In this document: in pieces, positions 7,499-16,460 of the stretch
How the letters are laid out: the number at the start of each line of letters is the position of its first letter
Numbering within the stretch: the first letter of the stretch is position 1
Source: Nocardia tenerifensis NBRC 101015
GTDB lineage: Bacteria; Actinomycetota; Actinomycetes; Mycobacteriales; Mycobacteriaceae
NCBI RefSeq assembly: GCF_000308715.1
Contig: NZ_BAGH01000302.1
Coordinates: forward strand, 1-56,967
Length of the DNA: 56,967 nt
Direction: 5' to 3'
Notes under the pieces: model-generated
Database searches by the model: none
Told to the model about the DNA's origin: nothing
What the model saw: the letters and a program-made list of their open reading frames with translations, nothing else
Made by a program: the position numbers and the translations under genes

Positions 7499-8630
7499 AC
7501 CGCGTCGCCGCCGACCACGCGCGGGCCAGGTTCAGGAGTTGCCGCAGTTCGGTGGCGAAATCGTTGGCCAGCAGCGGTAATTGCGATGCGGTCGCCGGAC
7601 TTTTCGGCCGCAGGCCCGTCTTTCGCGCCTCCGCCGCGTGCGCGAGTTGGTGAATGTAGGTGATCGTCGCCGGGTCCGCGGTGCCGCGGCGGGGCCGCGC
7701 GGACACCACGGGCGCGACGGACACCGCCGTCGCGGGGGGCAGATAAGGGCCGAGATGTAGCAGGGCGTCACGGATTTCGACGGTCATTCTGAGCAGTCGT
7801 GCCGTGGCGTCCCCTTCGGTCCGCGCAGACGTGGCGGGGGTGAGCACGATCTCCGGCACCGCCGCGGTGAGATCCCGCCAGAGCGGCCACAGTCGACGGC
7901 ACGACCGGGCCGCGCTGTCCAAGCCCATCCCGGCGACGACGAGGCTCATCAGCGGGATGGCGGCCATGGTGGCGGTGACCACGATGGTGAGGGTGAAGTT
8001 CGCGGCTATCCGCGGCAGCTGCGGTCCGAGCGCGGGCCAGCCGGTCAACGTCTGGGTGATCGAGAGTGCCTCGCACACCCAGAGGTACACCATGACGCCG
8101 GCCATGATCCAGCACACCAGCCGCTCCGGGACGGCGAGGTCGTCGGAGCGGAGTTCGCGCAGACCCGCCCGACTGAACAGCACGGTGTAAAGCGTGAGCG
8201 TCACGCCGAACGAGATACCGACGATGTTGTCGTGCCAGTCGGTGGTCAGTTCGATCGGACGACCCTCGTTCCGCGCCGAAGTGCCTGCCACGAGTATCGA
8301 CGCCGTCGCCGCCAACGCGAGCGCGGTGTACCACCGGTGCCGCCGCCACACCGTGCCCGGATCGAGTTCCGGCTCCGCTGCCGAGGCGAGGGTGGCCAGG
8401 TGCGCGGAGGTGAACAGGATGCACCCCAGCCCGAACTGATACGCCAGACCCGTGACGGACGGCATCGACGTGCACCGAAACAGCAGCAGAGTGACCACGG
8501 CGCACAGATACAAACGGTTGAGCACCTGGTCCACCAAGGTATCCCGGAAGAACAACAGCCGCCCGCCCACGATGATCGCGAGATAGCCGATCGCCGCCCA
8601 GGCGACCGGGGAGGAGATCAGGCACGTCAT
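7419..8630 (-). CDS. Actinobacterial polytopic membrane protein (MAB_1171c/DUF6545-like)
   Basis: 403 residues. ATG at 8630 starts MTCLISSPVAWAAIGYLAII; upstream in-frame codons are basic and do not look coding. Seven or so membrane helices fill residues 8-260, followed by a cytoplasmic tail of about 145 residues with TPATSARTEGDATARLLRMTVEIRDALLHLGPYL and a conserved-looking TYIHQLAHAAEARKTG segment. This plan (7 TM plus soluble tail) matches the MAB_1171c family annotated only as a putative transporter; no transport motif is visible to me. The C-terminal 26 codons overlap the thioesterase gene on the other strand. Function unknown. Confidence 0.75.
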   Translation of the reverse strand: MTCLISSPVAWAAIGYLAIIVGGRLLFFRDTLVDQVLNRLYLCAVVTLLLFRCTSMPSVTGLAYQFGLGCILFTSAHLATLASAAEPELDPGTVWRRHRWYTALALAATASILVAGTSARNEGRPIELTTDWHDNIVGISFGVTLTLYTVLFSRAGLRELRSDDLAVPERLVCWIMAGVMVYLWVCEALSITQTLTGWPALGPQLPRIAANFTLTIVVTATMAAIPLMSLVVAGMGLDSAARSCRRLWPLWRDLTAAVPEIVLTPATSARTEGDATARLLRMTVEIRDALLHLGPYLPPATAVSVAPVVSARPRRGTADPATITYIHQLAHAAEARKTGLRPKSPATASQLPLLANDFATELRQLLNLARAWSAATRSTERLGSGSLSRRACPRRPESRFPPR

Positions 8631-8753
8631 CAACCCCTGCCTTCCAGGACACACCGCCGACGCTCGAGTCATTCTGCCGCACCGGCTTTCTCCCCCCTGG
8701 AACGGCAAAGCCCGCCCCGGCAACGGTTCTCGCCGGGGCAGGCTCGCGCGAGC

Positions 8754-9191
8754 TCAGCCGAACAGGACTACGCCCAGTGCCGCGATGAAGACGATCTGAA
8801 CGAGGGTGCGCAGCGGCAGGGGCATCGTCTTGACGCCGAGGTTCGCCTTAGCCGCGCGAATGTTGGCCGGGAACAAGCAGATCAGCATCGCGATGAGCGC
8901 GGCGGCGGCGAGCCTGGCGGTGGCCGGGATGAGCAACCCTGCGGCACCGGCCAATTCGAGGACGCCGGTGAGGGCGACCAGCGCGGCCGGGTTCGGCAGC
9001 CGCGGCGGCACCATCGCCACCAGCGCCTCGCGGCGCGGCGAGAGGAAATGCGCGCTCGCGGTCAGGACGAACATGGCGGCGAGACCGAGCGCGACGGCGT
9101 GCGGCCAGGAATCCAGCCACTGCGGCCCGGCCAGCCGGCCGATGAGCCGAGCCAGTGCGGTGACGACGGCGAGTACAACCAGCGGTGCCAT
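8754..9191 (-). CDS. DoxX-family membrane protein
   Basis: 145 residues with four hydrophobic helices (about 3-20, 32-52, 68-90, 122-143), including SAHFLSPRREALVAMVPP and TGVLELAGAAGLLIP, the pattern of DoxX/DUF4267-type proteins. Members of this group act in membrane redox stress (with SodA and SseA in mycobacteria) or are of unknown role. Divergent from a TetR-family gene across a 101-nt intergenic region with paired repeats, so it is the likely target of that regulator. Confidence 0.82.
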   Translation of the reverse strand: MAPLVVLAVVTALARLIGRLAGPQWLDSWPHAVALGLAAMFVLTASAHFLSPRREALVAMVPPRLPNPAALVALTGVLELAGAAGLLIPATARLAAAALIAMLICLFPANIRAAKANLGVKTMPLPLRTLVQIVFIAALGVVLFG

Positions 9192-9217
9192 CAGGTTCTC
9201 CTACGTGTTCCAACCAG

Positions 9218-9273
9218 CAAACTTGACAGTGGAAAGATTAGGTCGACGCCGCAAACTTGTCAATGACTAGATT
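9218..9273. promoter_or_regulatory. Paired direct repeats, probable TetR operators
   Basis: Two 22-bp copies beginning CAAACTTG (9218-9239 and 9252-9273) match at 17 of 22 positions, 34 nt apart, in the doxX/tetR divergent region. Inside the second copy CTTGTCAATGACTAG (9256-9270) is a 7+7 imperfect palindrome with one mismatch, the usual size of a TetR half-site pair. Autoregulation plus repression of the DoxX gene is the simplest reading. Confidence 0.6.
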
Positions 9274-9292
9274 CTCGGGCACCATCGAAGAC

Positions 9293-9859
9293 ATGGCGAA
9301 AAGCGGCTACCACCACGGCGATCTGCGGGCCACCATCCTGGCCGCGGCGGCCGATCAGATCGCGAGCGACGGCGTCGACGCGGTGTCCCTGCGCGAGCTG
9401 GCTCGCCGGGCGGGTGTCTCGCACGCGGCCCCCGCCCATCACTTCGGCGATCGCGCGGGCGTGCTGACCGCGTTGGCCATCGAGGGATTCGACTTACTCG
9501 CCGCGCGGCTCGGGCAGGCCGGCGACGACTTCCGCGAGGTCGCCGTCGCCTACATTCGTTTCGCGCGCGAGCACCCCGGGCATTTCGATGTGATGTTCCG
9601 GCACAGCCTGTTACGCGCCGGAGAGCCCCGCCTGGACGAGGCACGCGCCCGCGCCGCGAGCGCGCTGCGCTCCGGCGTGTCGGCCATCCACCCCGACGAC
9701 GCGCAGCGCCAGCGGGCGGCGCAATTGGCGGCCTGGTCGCTCGTGCACGGCTTCGCCGCGCTGTGGCGGGAAGGGGCACTGGACAATTCGAGCCTGGCCG
9801 CCGACGCCGACCCGGAGACCGTTGCCCGTCGCATGCTCGCCACCGTGCGCTTCGACTGA
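9293..9859 (+). CDS. TetR/AcrR-family transcriptional regulator
   Basis: 188 residues. ATG at 9293 (MAKSGYHHGDLRATIL) is the classic start of this subgroup; an in-frame ATG at 9257 falls inside the operator repeat. The N-terminal HTH spans residues 12-55 (SLRELARRAGVSHAAPAHHF, DNA-recognition helix ending HHFGDR). The C-terminal ligand domain belongs to the TetR_C_13/WHG type (FREVAVAYIRFAREHPGHF, a WHG-like segment AWSLVHGFAALW). Repressors of this group often control small membrane or detoxification genes. Divergent partner: DoxX-like gene. Confidence 0.9.
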   Translation: MAKSGYHHGDLRATILAAAADQIASDGVDAVSLRELARRAGVSHAAPAHHFGDRAGVLTALAIEGFDLLAARLGQAGDDFREVAVAYIRFAREHPGHFDVMFRHSLLRAGEPRLDEARARAASALRSGVSAIHPDDAQRQRAAQLAAWSLVHGFAALWREGALDNSSLAADADPETVARRMLATVRFD

Positions 9860-9987
9860 GCGGCAAACTCCGCCGTAGAGCAGCAAATCCCGGACAACGC
9901 GCGCAACCTCCGCGCGCGTACGGCACAGTGGGGCACCAGGATTGCGGAAAGGAGCTGGCGGCACCACCGGTGGCCGCCGTCGACACC

Positions 9988-10347
9988 ATGGACATCCATG
10001 CTTACCCGACCGAGTGCACCACCCCGGTCACCCTCGCCGAAGCCGAACGTCTCACCGAGCGCTACCTGTCCTTCGACGACGACGCCGGACGCGGGATCGC
10101 CAACCGAATCACCGAGTTCGACACCTGCTTCGTCGTCGTCGCCATCTTCACTCCGCCCCCGGCCACCGAAAACCGCACTCCGCCAAGCCCGTTACCCATC
10201 GGGGGCACGGTCAGCACCATCGACAAGGCCACCGGCGCCATCACCCTCTGGCCCACCTACCCACCCGACCTGGTCGCCGAGCACCACGCGGCGGCCGTCC
10301 GCACCAACCGGCTGATCATCGAGGAAACCTGGCCCGCGAGTAGCTGA
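9988..10347 (+). CDS. Small YrhB/Imm35-like protein
   Basis: About 119 residues from ATG 9988. GTG at 9970 is an alternative: the best Shine-Dalgarno (AAGGAG, 9949-9954) is 15 nt before 9970 and 33 nt before 9988, so neither is ideal. The sequence has an N-terminal helix (TLAEAERLTERYLSF), then beta strands (FVVVAIFTPP), and a PLPIGGTVSTIDKATGAITLW segment. In YrhB/Imm35 relatives a similar 'IGG.V.VDK.TG' turn is followed by a W/P-rich tail, as here. Some members are immunity proteins in contact-dependent toxin loci, but no toxin gene is nearby. The gene is strikingly C-rich on its coding strand. Function uncertain. Confidence 0.6.
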   Translation: MDIHAYPTECTTPVTLAEAERLTERYLSFDDDAGRGIANRITEFDTCFVVVAIFTPPPATENRTPPSPLPIGGTVSTIDKATGAITLWPTYPPDLVAEHHAAAVRTNRLIIEETWPASS

Positions 10348-10445
10348 ATGGTCTGTCACACTCTCGCCCTCCGTTTCGTCATATCGGTGAAGAGCTGCCG
10401 AGGCGGCCGGGAGCTGGCTCTCGGCCCGGACGAGAGGGAACGATC

Positions 10446-11204
10446 ATGACCGGGACGATTCTGGTTACCGGCGGGACCGGCACGTTGGGCTCGCACGTGG
10501 TTCCACTGCTGCTCGACGCGGAGGCGAAGGTGCGGCTGCTGAGCCGTAAGGCCCACGAGCCCGCGGCCGGCATCGAGTACGTGACCGGCGATCTGTTGAA
10601 GAACGAAGGGGTGGCGGCCGCGATCGACGGGGCCGAGACCGTGCTGCACCTCGCGGGCGACGCGAAGAACGACGACGTGGCCACCGGGCATCTGGTGGAC
10701 GCGGCGGCACGAGCGGGGGTCCGCCATCTCGTGTACATCTCGGTCACCGCGGCGGATGTGGTTCCGCTGGGCTACTTTCGGGCCAAGGCGAACTCGGAGC
10801 GAATCGTCGCCGAGTCGGGCGTGCCGTTCACGACGCTGCGGGCCGCGCAGTTCCACGACCTGGTGCTGACGGCGGTGCGCACGCTCACGAAACTGCCGGT
10901 GGTGCCGACCCCGCGCGGGGTGCGGCTCCAGCCGGTCGACTCGCGCGACGTCGCCGCCGAACTGGTGGAGCTGGCCTTGGACGGCCCGGCCGGCCTGGTG
11001 CCGGATCTCGTCGGGCCGAAGGTGTACGAGCTGGCCGAGCTGGTGCGCGGCTACCTGCACGCCGCCGAGAAGCGGCGGCCGCTGCTGCCCGTGCGCATGC
11101 CCGGTAAGGCGGGCAAGGTGTACCGGGCCGGAGCGAATATGACCTTCGACGGCAAGTTCGGCCGGCGGACCTGGGAGGAGTTCCTGGTCGAGCAGCTCGG
11201 CTGA
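10446..11204 (+). CDS. NmrA/atypical extended SDR NAD(P)-binding protein
   Basis: 252 residues with a Rossmann N-terminus: TGGTGTLGSHVVPLLL (glycine motif GGTGTLG), R after beta-2 (RLLSRKAHE), then the family steps VLHLAGDAKNDD, VDAAARAGVRHLVYIS and YFRAKANSERIVAESG, where the catalytic Tyr/Lys is partly kept (YFRAK). The C-terminal half (PVDSRDVAAELVELALDGPAG) is typical of NmrA-like quinone or redox-sensing proteins such as the QOR2/YtfG and MSMEG 'NAD(P)H-binding protein' group. GGGAA lies just before the ATG. Probably a monocistronic housekeeping oxidoreductase or redox sensor. Confidence 0.87.
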   Translation: MTGTILVTGGTGTLGSHVVPLLLDAEAKVRLLSRKAHEPAAGIEYVTGDLLKNEGVAAAIDGAETVLHLAGDAKNDDVATGHLVDAAARAGVRHLVYISVTAADVVPLGYFRAKANSERIVAESGVPFTTLRAAQFHDLVLTAVRTLTKLPVVPTPRGVRLQPVDSRDVAAELVELALDGPAGLVPDLVGPKVYELAELVRGYLHAAEKRRPLLPVRMPGKAGKVYRAGANMTFDGKFGRRTWEEFLVEQLG

Positions 11205-11294
11205 GCACGCCGCCGCCTCATCCGCGGGGGTGAGGCCGGTATCAGTCCGGGGAGTGAGGCGGCGCGGCGCCCGAACGGTCCAGACTGATTATTT

Positions 11295-12458
11295 GTGAGG
11301 CCTAGCAGCGCGGTCACCCGGGCCACGGGTGCCGTCGACGACGCGACCCGGCGCGTCGTCGACCGGTTCGAGAAATTCCCCACCGGCGCAGTCGATTCCG
11401 TGTTGACCGTGGTGGTCACCCTCGCCACGGTCGGGCCCGCCGTGCTCGCCGGCCGACCGTGGTGGGTCGTCGGGCTTTCGGTGCTCGCGTCCGTTCCGGT
11501 GCTGTGGCGACGGCGCGCGCCTCTCGCGGTGTTCCTGGTGGTCGGCCCGGCGATGACCGTGCTCGCCTGCCTGCACGCCATGCCCGAACTCGCCTACGGC
11601 ACCGTGGTGTGCGCGTACACCATCGCCGCGTACAGCCCGCCCGCGCGACGGCGCGCCGCCTTCGTGTCGGGCGCGATCGGCATCGTGGTCTCCTTGGTCA
11701 TCCCCGCCGAGAGCGCGGATTCCTACGCCTACGCGGCCATGTCCTTCCTCACCGCCTGGGCGCTCGGCACCGGCGTGCGGGCCAAACGAGCGCAGATCGA
11801 CATGCTCGAGGAGCGCGCCCGCCGGCTCGACGAGGAACGGCTCGCGGCGCTGGACCGCGAACGCCTGCGGATCGCCAGGGACATGCACGACATCGTCACG
11901 CACTCGGTGGGCACGATGATCGTCCAGGCCGAGACCGGCCCACTGTTCACCGGGCCCGACCGGGAACGGGCCGACGCCGTCTTCGCAAGTATCGCGGAGA
12001 CCGGACGTGTTGCGGTACAACAACTTCGGCGCAGCCTCGACACCCTGCGCGGCGAGACCGCCGATCCACGGCACCAGCCGGGCATCGAGGCGATCGCCGA
12101 TCTCGTGGAACTGTCGCGGCACGGCGGACTCTCGGCCTCGCTGGCCGAGGACGGACCGCGCCGCGCGGTGTCCGACGATGTCGCCGTCACCGCGTACCGC
12201 GTGGTGCAGGAGGCGCTGACCAACACCATGAAGCACGCGCGCGCCACCGCTGTGCGGGTCTCGCTGCGCTGGACGGATCAGCTACTGACGGTACGGGTCT
12301 GCGATGACGGAGCCGGGCCGGTACAGGCGGCATCCGGCGGCTATGGACTGCTCGGCATGCGCGAACGGGTCGTGGGCGCCGGCGGAACGCTGCGGCACGG
12401 GCCCTCCCCCACCGGTTTCGACGTCGCGGCCGAACTGCCGCTGGGACAACGGAGTTGA
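11295..12458 (+). CDS. Two-component sensor histidine kinase (HisKA_3, NarL type)
   Basis: 387 residues, GTG start. Four or five N-terminal hydrophobic segments (about 35-155) form a DUF-type membrane sensor with very short loops, as in DesK-like kinases. Then a coiled linker (QIDMLEERARRLDEERLAAL), the HisKA_3 phosphorylation helix ERLRIARDMHDIVTHSVGTM (His in MHDIV), and a HATPase_c domain (VVQEALTNTMKHARAT, DDGAGPV, GLLGMRERV). Phosphodonor for the next gene, whose start follows the kinase stop by 2 nt. The signal is unknown; a membrane-embedded sensor suggests envelope stress or membrane state. Confidence 0.93.
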   Translation: MRPSSAVTRATGAVDDATRRVVDRFEKFPTGAVDSVLTVVVTLATVGPAVLAGRPWWVVGLSVLASVPVLWRRRAPLAVFLVVGPAMTVLACLHAMPELAYGTVVCAYTIAAYSPPARRRAAFVSGAIGIVVSLVIPAESADSYAYAAMSFLTAWALGTGVRAKRAQIDMLEERARRLDEERLAALDRERLRIARDMHDIVTHSVGTMIVQAETGPLFTGPDRERADAVFASIAETGRVAVQQLRRSLDTLRGETADPRHQPGIEAIADLVELSRHGGLSASLAEDGPRRAVSDDVAVTAYRVVQEALTNTMKHARATAVRVSLRWTDQLLTVRVCDDGAGPVQAASGGYGLLGMRERVVGAGGTLRHGPSPTGFDVAAELPLGQRS

Positions 12459-12460
12459 CC

Positions 12461-13126
12461 GTGCGCGTACTCGTCGTCGACGACCAGGACCTGTTCCGCG
12501 CGGGCTTCGGCCTGATCCTCGGCGCCCAACCGGACATCACCGTGGTCGGCGAGGCCGCCGACGGACTGGAGGCGATCGACAAGGCCATCGCCCTGACGCC
12601 GGACGTGGTGGTCATGGACGTCAGGATGCCGCGCCTCGACGGCGTGGCCGCTACTCACCGAATCTGTGCCGAGACCTCAGCGAAAGTGTTGGTGCTCACC
12701 ATGTTCGACCTCGACGAGTATGTCTTCGACGCCCTGCGCGCGGGGGCGAGCGGGTTTCTGCTCAAGGATGTCCGCCGGGAGGAGCTGGTCGACGCCGTGC
12801 GCGTCGTCGCGGCGGGCGAGGCTTTGCTGGCGCCGTCGGTGACCCGGCGGCTGATCGCCGAGCTCACCGACCGCGGGCGGCCGCAACCCGAGCTCGCCCG
12901 CCGGCTCGACGAGCTGACCGAACGGGAGCGGGATACGTTGCGCCAGTTGGCGCGTGGGCTCTCCAACGCGGAGGTCGCCGCGGTGCTGACGGTCAGCGAG
13001 CACACGGTGAAGACCCATGTGAGCTCGGTGCTCGCGAAGCTCGGCCTGCGCGATCGGGTGCAGGCGGTGGTGTTCGCCTACGAGGCGGGCCTGGTGCGGC
13101 CGGGGGTCGCGCCGGAGGTGGCGTGA
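12461..13126 (+). CDS. NarL/LuxR-type response regulator
   Basis: 221 residues from GTG 12461, which has GGAG 6 nt upstream; a TTG at 12455 overlaps the kinase stop and is less likely. Receiver domain 1-115 with acidic pocket VVDDQ, phospho-Asp in VVMDVRMPRLDG, T/S in LTMFD and Lys in LLKDV. LuxR-type HTH at 145-210 (LTERERDTLRQLARGLSNAE...VSEHTVKTHVSSVLAKLGLRDR). Cognate regulator of the upstream kinase by position. Confidence 0.94.
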   Translation: MRVLVVDDQDLFRAGFGLILGAQPDITVVGEAADGLEAIDKAIALTPDVVVMDVRMPRLDGVAATHRICAETSAKVLVLTMFDLDEYVFDALRAGASGFLLKDVRREELVDAVRVVAAGEALLAPSVTRRLIAELTDRGRPQPELARRLDELTERERDTLRQLARGLSNAEVAAVLTVSEHTVKTHVSSVLAKLGLRDRVQAVVFAYEAGLVRPGVAPEVA

Positions 13127-13165
13127 TCCCTCGCACGAGCGAGGGCGGGTTCGGCCGCCTCGGCG

Positions 13166-14611
13166 ATGTGCGGGACGGTTCGCGGGCCGAAGATCGAAGT
13201 GGTGCAACGCTTTCTGCTCGCCGGGTCGGCGATTCTGTCCTCCGCACTGCTGTGGCGCTTCGGCACCGGCCTGCATCCGCTGGCGGGGCTGGCGTTCCTC
13301 GCGCCGCTGCCGGTGCTGCTCCTGACTCCACGGGTGTCCGCGATCTCCGCGTTCCTCGCGGGGCTGTTGTCCTGGCTCGGCGGCGAACTCCAGCTGTGGA
13401 CGTACCTCACCGTGACGCTCGAACAGCCGGTCCCGGTGACGGTGCTGCTGCTCGGCGGGACGGCCCTGATGTTCGGCGGGATCCTCGTGGTGACGCGCGC
13501 GCTGCTGCTCCGCGGGCGACCCGGACTCGCGGCGGTGGCGCTGCCCGCCGGTTGGGTGAGCGTGGAATTCCTGCTCGCGGTGGCCGGCCCGTTCGGCGCG
13601 TGGTGGAGCATCGCTTACACCCAGGCCGATGTGCTGCCGCTGATACAGACGACCTCGCTCACCGGGGTGTGGGGTGTCACCTTTCTGATTCTGCTGGTTC
13701 CCTCGGCGATCGCGGTGCTCGCCTCTCCGGGAGTCGCACGCGCACAACGACTTCGAGTAGTCGGCGCGACCACGACGCTACTGGCCGTTCTCGGCGCGTT
13801 CGGCTGCTGGCGACTGGTTGCCGCACACGAAACAGCCTCCGTGAGAGTTGGATTGGTGGCGGTGGCGCAGCCGCCGGATTACGTCCCGGTCGACTCGGCC
13901 GATGGTCGCGACATGGTGGCGCGGGTCGTCGCCGAGATCGAGCGGTTGGCCGACCGAGGCGCCGAGGTCGTTGTACTGCCCGAAAAGTCTTGGCGGGCCG
14001 ATGATTCCACCATCGCTCTGCTGTCGGGCCCGCTCACGGAGGTGGCCGCCCGTCGCGGCATCCACGTGGTCGCGGGGCTGGTCCAGACCACGCAGGGCGT
14101 CAGCTACAACGCCGCCATCGCCTACCCGTCCGGGGTGCGGTACGCCAAGCACTACCTGATTCCCGGACTGGAGGACGAGCACCGGCCGGGCACGTGGTGG
14201 CGAGACGTCCCGGGCAAACCGTGGGCCTTGGCCGTCTGCTTCGATCTGGACCACCCGGACCTCGTCTTGGAGAACCGGCGGCGCGGCGCGACGGTGCTGC
14301 TCGTCCCCGCCCTCGACTTCACCGACGATCGCTGGCTGCACAGCCGGATGGCCGTCCTGCGCGGCGTCGAGTCCGGGATGGGCGTCGCGCGGGCTCCGCA
14401 GCTGGGCGAGCTCGTGGCCAGCGATGCGCGCGGGCGCGTGCTGGCTTCGGCGGCGACGGATGTCACGGTGACCAGGTCGGTGCTCGCGGAAATCCCGTTG
14501 ACCTCCGACGACACGGTCTATGTCCGGTTCGGGAACTGGTTCGGATGGGTCTGTGTCGCGCTGTTCAGCATCGCGGCGGGCGCGGGGGCGGTGCGGTCAC
14601 GCGGCCGGTGA
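13166..14611 (+). CDS. Membrane nitrilase-fold protein, apolipoprotein N-acyltransferase-like
   Basis: 481 residues (or about 470 if one of the GTG codons at 13199/13202 is used; ATG 13166 has no clear ribosome site). N-terminal half: about 6 membrane helices as in Lnt. C-terminal half, residues 225-440: nitrilase domain with the Glu of the triad in VVLPEKSW, a Lys in YAKHYLIPG and the Cys in LAVCFDLDHPD; a final helix follows. In true Lnt the motif after the Cys is Y-E; here it is F-D, and the loop PFGE is replaced by GLEDE. It is therefore either a diverged lipoprotein N-acyltransferase or another membrane-bound amide-transferring enzyme. It follows the two-component system by 39 nt and may be in its transcript. 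Confidence 0.8.
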   Translation: MCGTVRGPKIEVVQRFLLAGSAILSSALLWRFGTGLHPLAGLAFLAPLPVLLLTPRVSAISAFLAGLLSWLGGELQLWTYLTVTLEQPVPVTVLLLGGTALMFGGILVVTRALLLRGRPGLAAVALPAGWVSVEFLLAVAGPFGAWWSIAYTQADVLPLIQTTSLTGVWGVTFLILLVPSAIAVLASPGVARAQRLRVVGATTTLLAVLGAFGCWRLVAAHETASVRVGLVAVAQPPDYVPVDSADGRDMVARVVAEIERLADRGAEVVVLPEKSWRADDSTIALLSGPLTEVAARRGIHVVAGLVQTTQGVSYNAAIAYPSGVRYAKHYLIPGLEDEHRPGTWWRDVPGKPWALAVCFDLDHPDLVLENRRRGATVLLVPALDFTDDRWLHSRMAVLRGVESGMGVARAPQLGELVASDARGRVLASAATDVTVTRSVLAEIPLTSDDTVYVRFGNWFGWVCVALFSIAAGAGAVRSRGR

Positions 14612-14658
14612 CGCACGGGCGCTCGCCGACGAGCAAGTGCTGCCCGATTGCGAGCCCA

Positions 14659-14686
14659 GTTGCGCGTCCGTTATCAATTCGTTATC
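14659..14686. promoter_or_regulatory. Triple 11-nt-phased GTTATC boxes upstream of the ProP-like gene
   Basis: GTTGCG (14659-14664), GTTATC (14670-14675), GTTATC (14681-14686): three hexamers at exact 11-nt steps, about 185 nt before the GTG. This resembles direct-repeat MtrA boxes reported for osmolyte transporter genes in corynebacteria (from memory). Confidence 0.5.
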
Positions 14687-14870
14687 ATTTCGACATACGC
14701 GCACTTCACCGCAGGTAATTGGGGCCCGTCCGGCGTGTACGCAGCCCGGGGTCGCGGTTTGCGCCGATTGAAACGTGGGTAACGGTGTTATTCGTGCCCG
14801 GTCTCTGGTGTCAGGACCCGGAGGCAGGCCGAAATGAGGTCCGTTCGACGGACCTGGAGAGGACGCGCAC

Positions 14871-16226
14871 GTGAACAACGGGGACCCGGGGAGTTTTCCA
14901 CTGAGGCGATCGGTCGCCGCTTCCGCTATGGGCAATGCCACCGAATGGTTCGACTACGGTGTATACGCCGCGACGGCCACCTATCTCACCGACGCCTTTT
15001 TCCCGGGGGAACTCGGCACGCTCGGCACCATGCTCGGTTTCGCGATCTCATTTCTGCTTCGCCCGCTCGGCGGCATGGTGTGGGGCCCGCTCGGCGACCG
15101 GATCGGCCGAAAAGCCGTGCTGGCCACCACTATTCTGCTGATGGCCGCGGCCACCGGCGCCATCGGCCTATTGCCGACCCATTCGCAGGTGGGCGTGCTC
15201 GCGCCGATCCTGCTCATCGCGCTGCGCGTCATCCAGGGCTTCTCGACCGGCGGTGAATACGGCGGGGCCGCGACCTATCTGGCCGAATGCGCCAGCGACA
15301 AGCGACGCGGCTTCCTCGGCAGCTTCCTCGAGTTCGGCACGCTCGCCGGCTTCGTCGGCGGCTCGGCGACGGTGCTCGCCTGCCAGCTCGCGTTCGGCTC
15401 GGACGCCATGTACAGCTGGGGTTGGCGCATCCCGTTCCTGATCGCCGTCCCGCTCGGCCTGGTCGGCTGGTACCTGCGCACGCGGCTCGACGAGAGCCCG
15501 GTCTTCACCGAGGTGGCCGAGGAGGAGAAGCGGCCGACCGGGGGCCTGCGCGGCCTACGCGAGCTGGTGACCACCTACCGGCGCGAGCTGCTCACCCTCG
15601 CCGGGCTGGTCGTCGCCCTCAACGTCGTGAACTACACGCTGCTCACCTACCAGCCGACCTACCTGCAGAAGACCATCGGCATGAGCGAGTCCGGCGCCAC
15701 CACCATGATGCTGATCGGCCAGACGGTGATGATGCTGGTGCTGCCGTTCTTCGGCAGGCTGTCCGACCGGGTGGGCCGCCGCCCGATGTGGCTGTTCTCG
15801 CTGATCGGCCTCGCCGTGCTCGCCATCCCGCTGTACTGGCTGATGGGCCAGGGCACCGGGTGGGCCATCACCGGATTCATCGTGCTCGGCCTGCTGTACA
15901 TCCCGCAGCTGTCCACGATCAGCTCTACCTTCCCCGCGATCTTCCCGACGCAGGTGCGCTACGCCGGTTTCGCGCTGGCCTACAACGTCTCGACCGCGGT
16001 CTTCGGCGGCACCGCGCCGCTGGTCAACGAGGCCGCGATCGAGTGGACCGGCTGGGCGCTGTTCCCCGCCCTCTACATGGTCGGCGCGAGCTTCGTCGGC
16101 TTGGCCGCGTGGTGCTTCCTCCGGGAAACGGCCGGGACTTCCCTGCGCGGGACCGAGGTTCCGGACGCGGGCGACGATATTTCCCTGGACGCGCTCCTTC
16201 CCACCAAAGCGGCCGTCGCCCCGTAG
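14871..16226 (+). CDS. MFS osmolyte/metabolite:H+ symporter (ProP/MHS family)
   Basis: 451 residues, GTG start with GGAGAGGA 8 nt upstream. Twelve membrane helices. MHS-family marks: [14 protein letters not shown] at 20-33, the helix 2-3 loop [32 protein letters not shown] (100-120 region), and [13 protein letters not shown] in the second half. These match ProP-like proline/betaine or alpha-ketoglutarate symporters; there is no C-terminal coiled coil as in E. coli ProP, so osmosensing would have to be different. With the BCCT carrier at 46411 it gives the window two candidate compatible-solute importers. Candidate MtrA-like boxes lie upstream. Confidence 0.88.
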   Translation: MNNGDPGSFPLRRSVAASAMGNATEWFDYGVYAATATYLTDAFFPGELGTLGTMLGFAISFLLRPLGGMVWGPLGDRIGRKAVLATTILLMAAATGAIGLLPTHSQVGVLAPILLIALRVIQGFSTGGEYGGAATYLAECASDKRRGFLGSFLEFGTLAGFVGGSATVLACQLAFGSDAMYSWGWRIPFLIAVPLGLVGWYLRTRLDESPVFTEVAEEEKRPTGGLRGLRELVTTYRRELLTLAGLVVALNVVNYTLLTYQPTYLQKTIGMSESGATTMMLIGQTVMMLVLPFFGRLSDRVGRRPMWLFSLIGLAVLAIPLYWLMGQGTGWAITGFIVLGLLYIPQLSTISSTFPAIFPTQVRYAGFALAYNVSTAVFGGTAPLVNEAAIEWTGWALFPALYMVGASFVGLAAWCFLRETAGTSLRGTEVPDAGDDISLDALLPTKAAVAP

Positions 16227-16426
16227 TTCGTTCGGCGCGGTCGCGACCGCATTCTCGAATCAAGGTTTGATTACTGCTGATTCGGGGAATGCGGCGGCGC
16301 GTCAATCGGAGGACTCGATTAATTCGAATTCCGGACGAATGGCGCGATGACCGGGGACTTGCCTGCATTACCGGCGTTCTGCTCGTTTCGAAGATTCGGC
16401 ACTAACGTGTTGAGGGTTTGATCAGC

Positions 16427-16440
16427 ATGTACCACTTCGA
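16427..16440 (+). promoter_or_regulatory. Conserved leader element shared by the two low-complexity secreted genes (copy 1)
   Basis: ATGTACCACTTCGA at 16427-16440 precedes an A/G-rich ribosome site and the start at 16461. An identical 14-mer occurs at 17911-17924 before the second gene. Here the ATG is out of frame with the gene, so conservation is at the nucleotide level. Confidence 0.6.
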
Positions 16441-16460
16441 TACGAGAAGGGGCTACACAT

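Noticed and set aside
16427..16460. Leader peptide starting MYHFDTRRG before the GTG-repeat gene
   Set aside because: The frame runs on for more than 100 codons out of frame through the gene instead of stopping, and in the second gene the same ATG is in frame. Nucleotide-level conservation is a better explanation.
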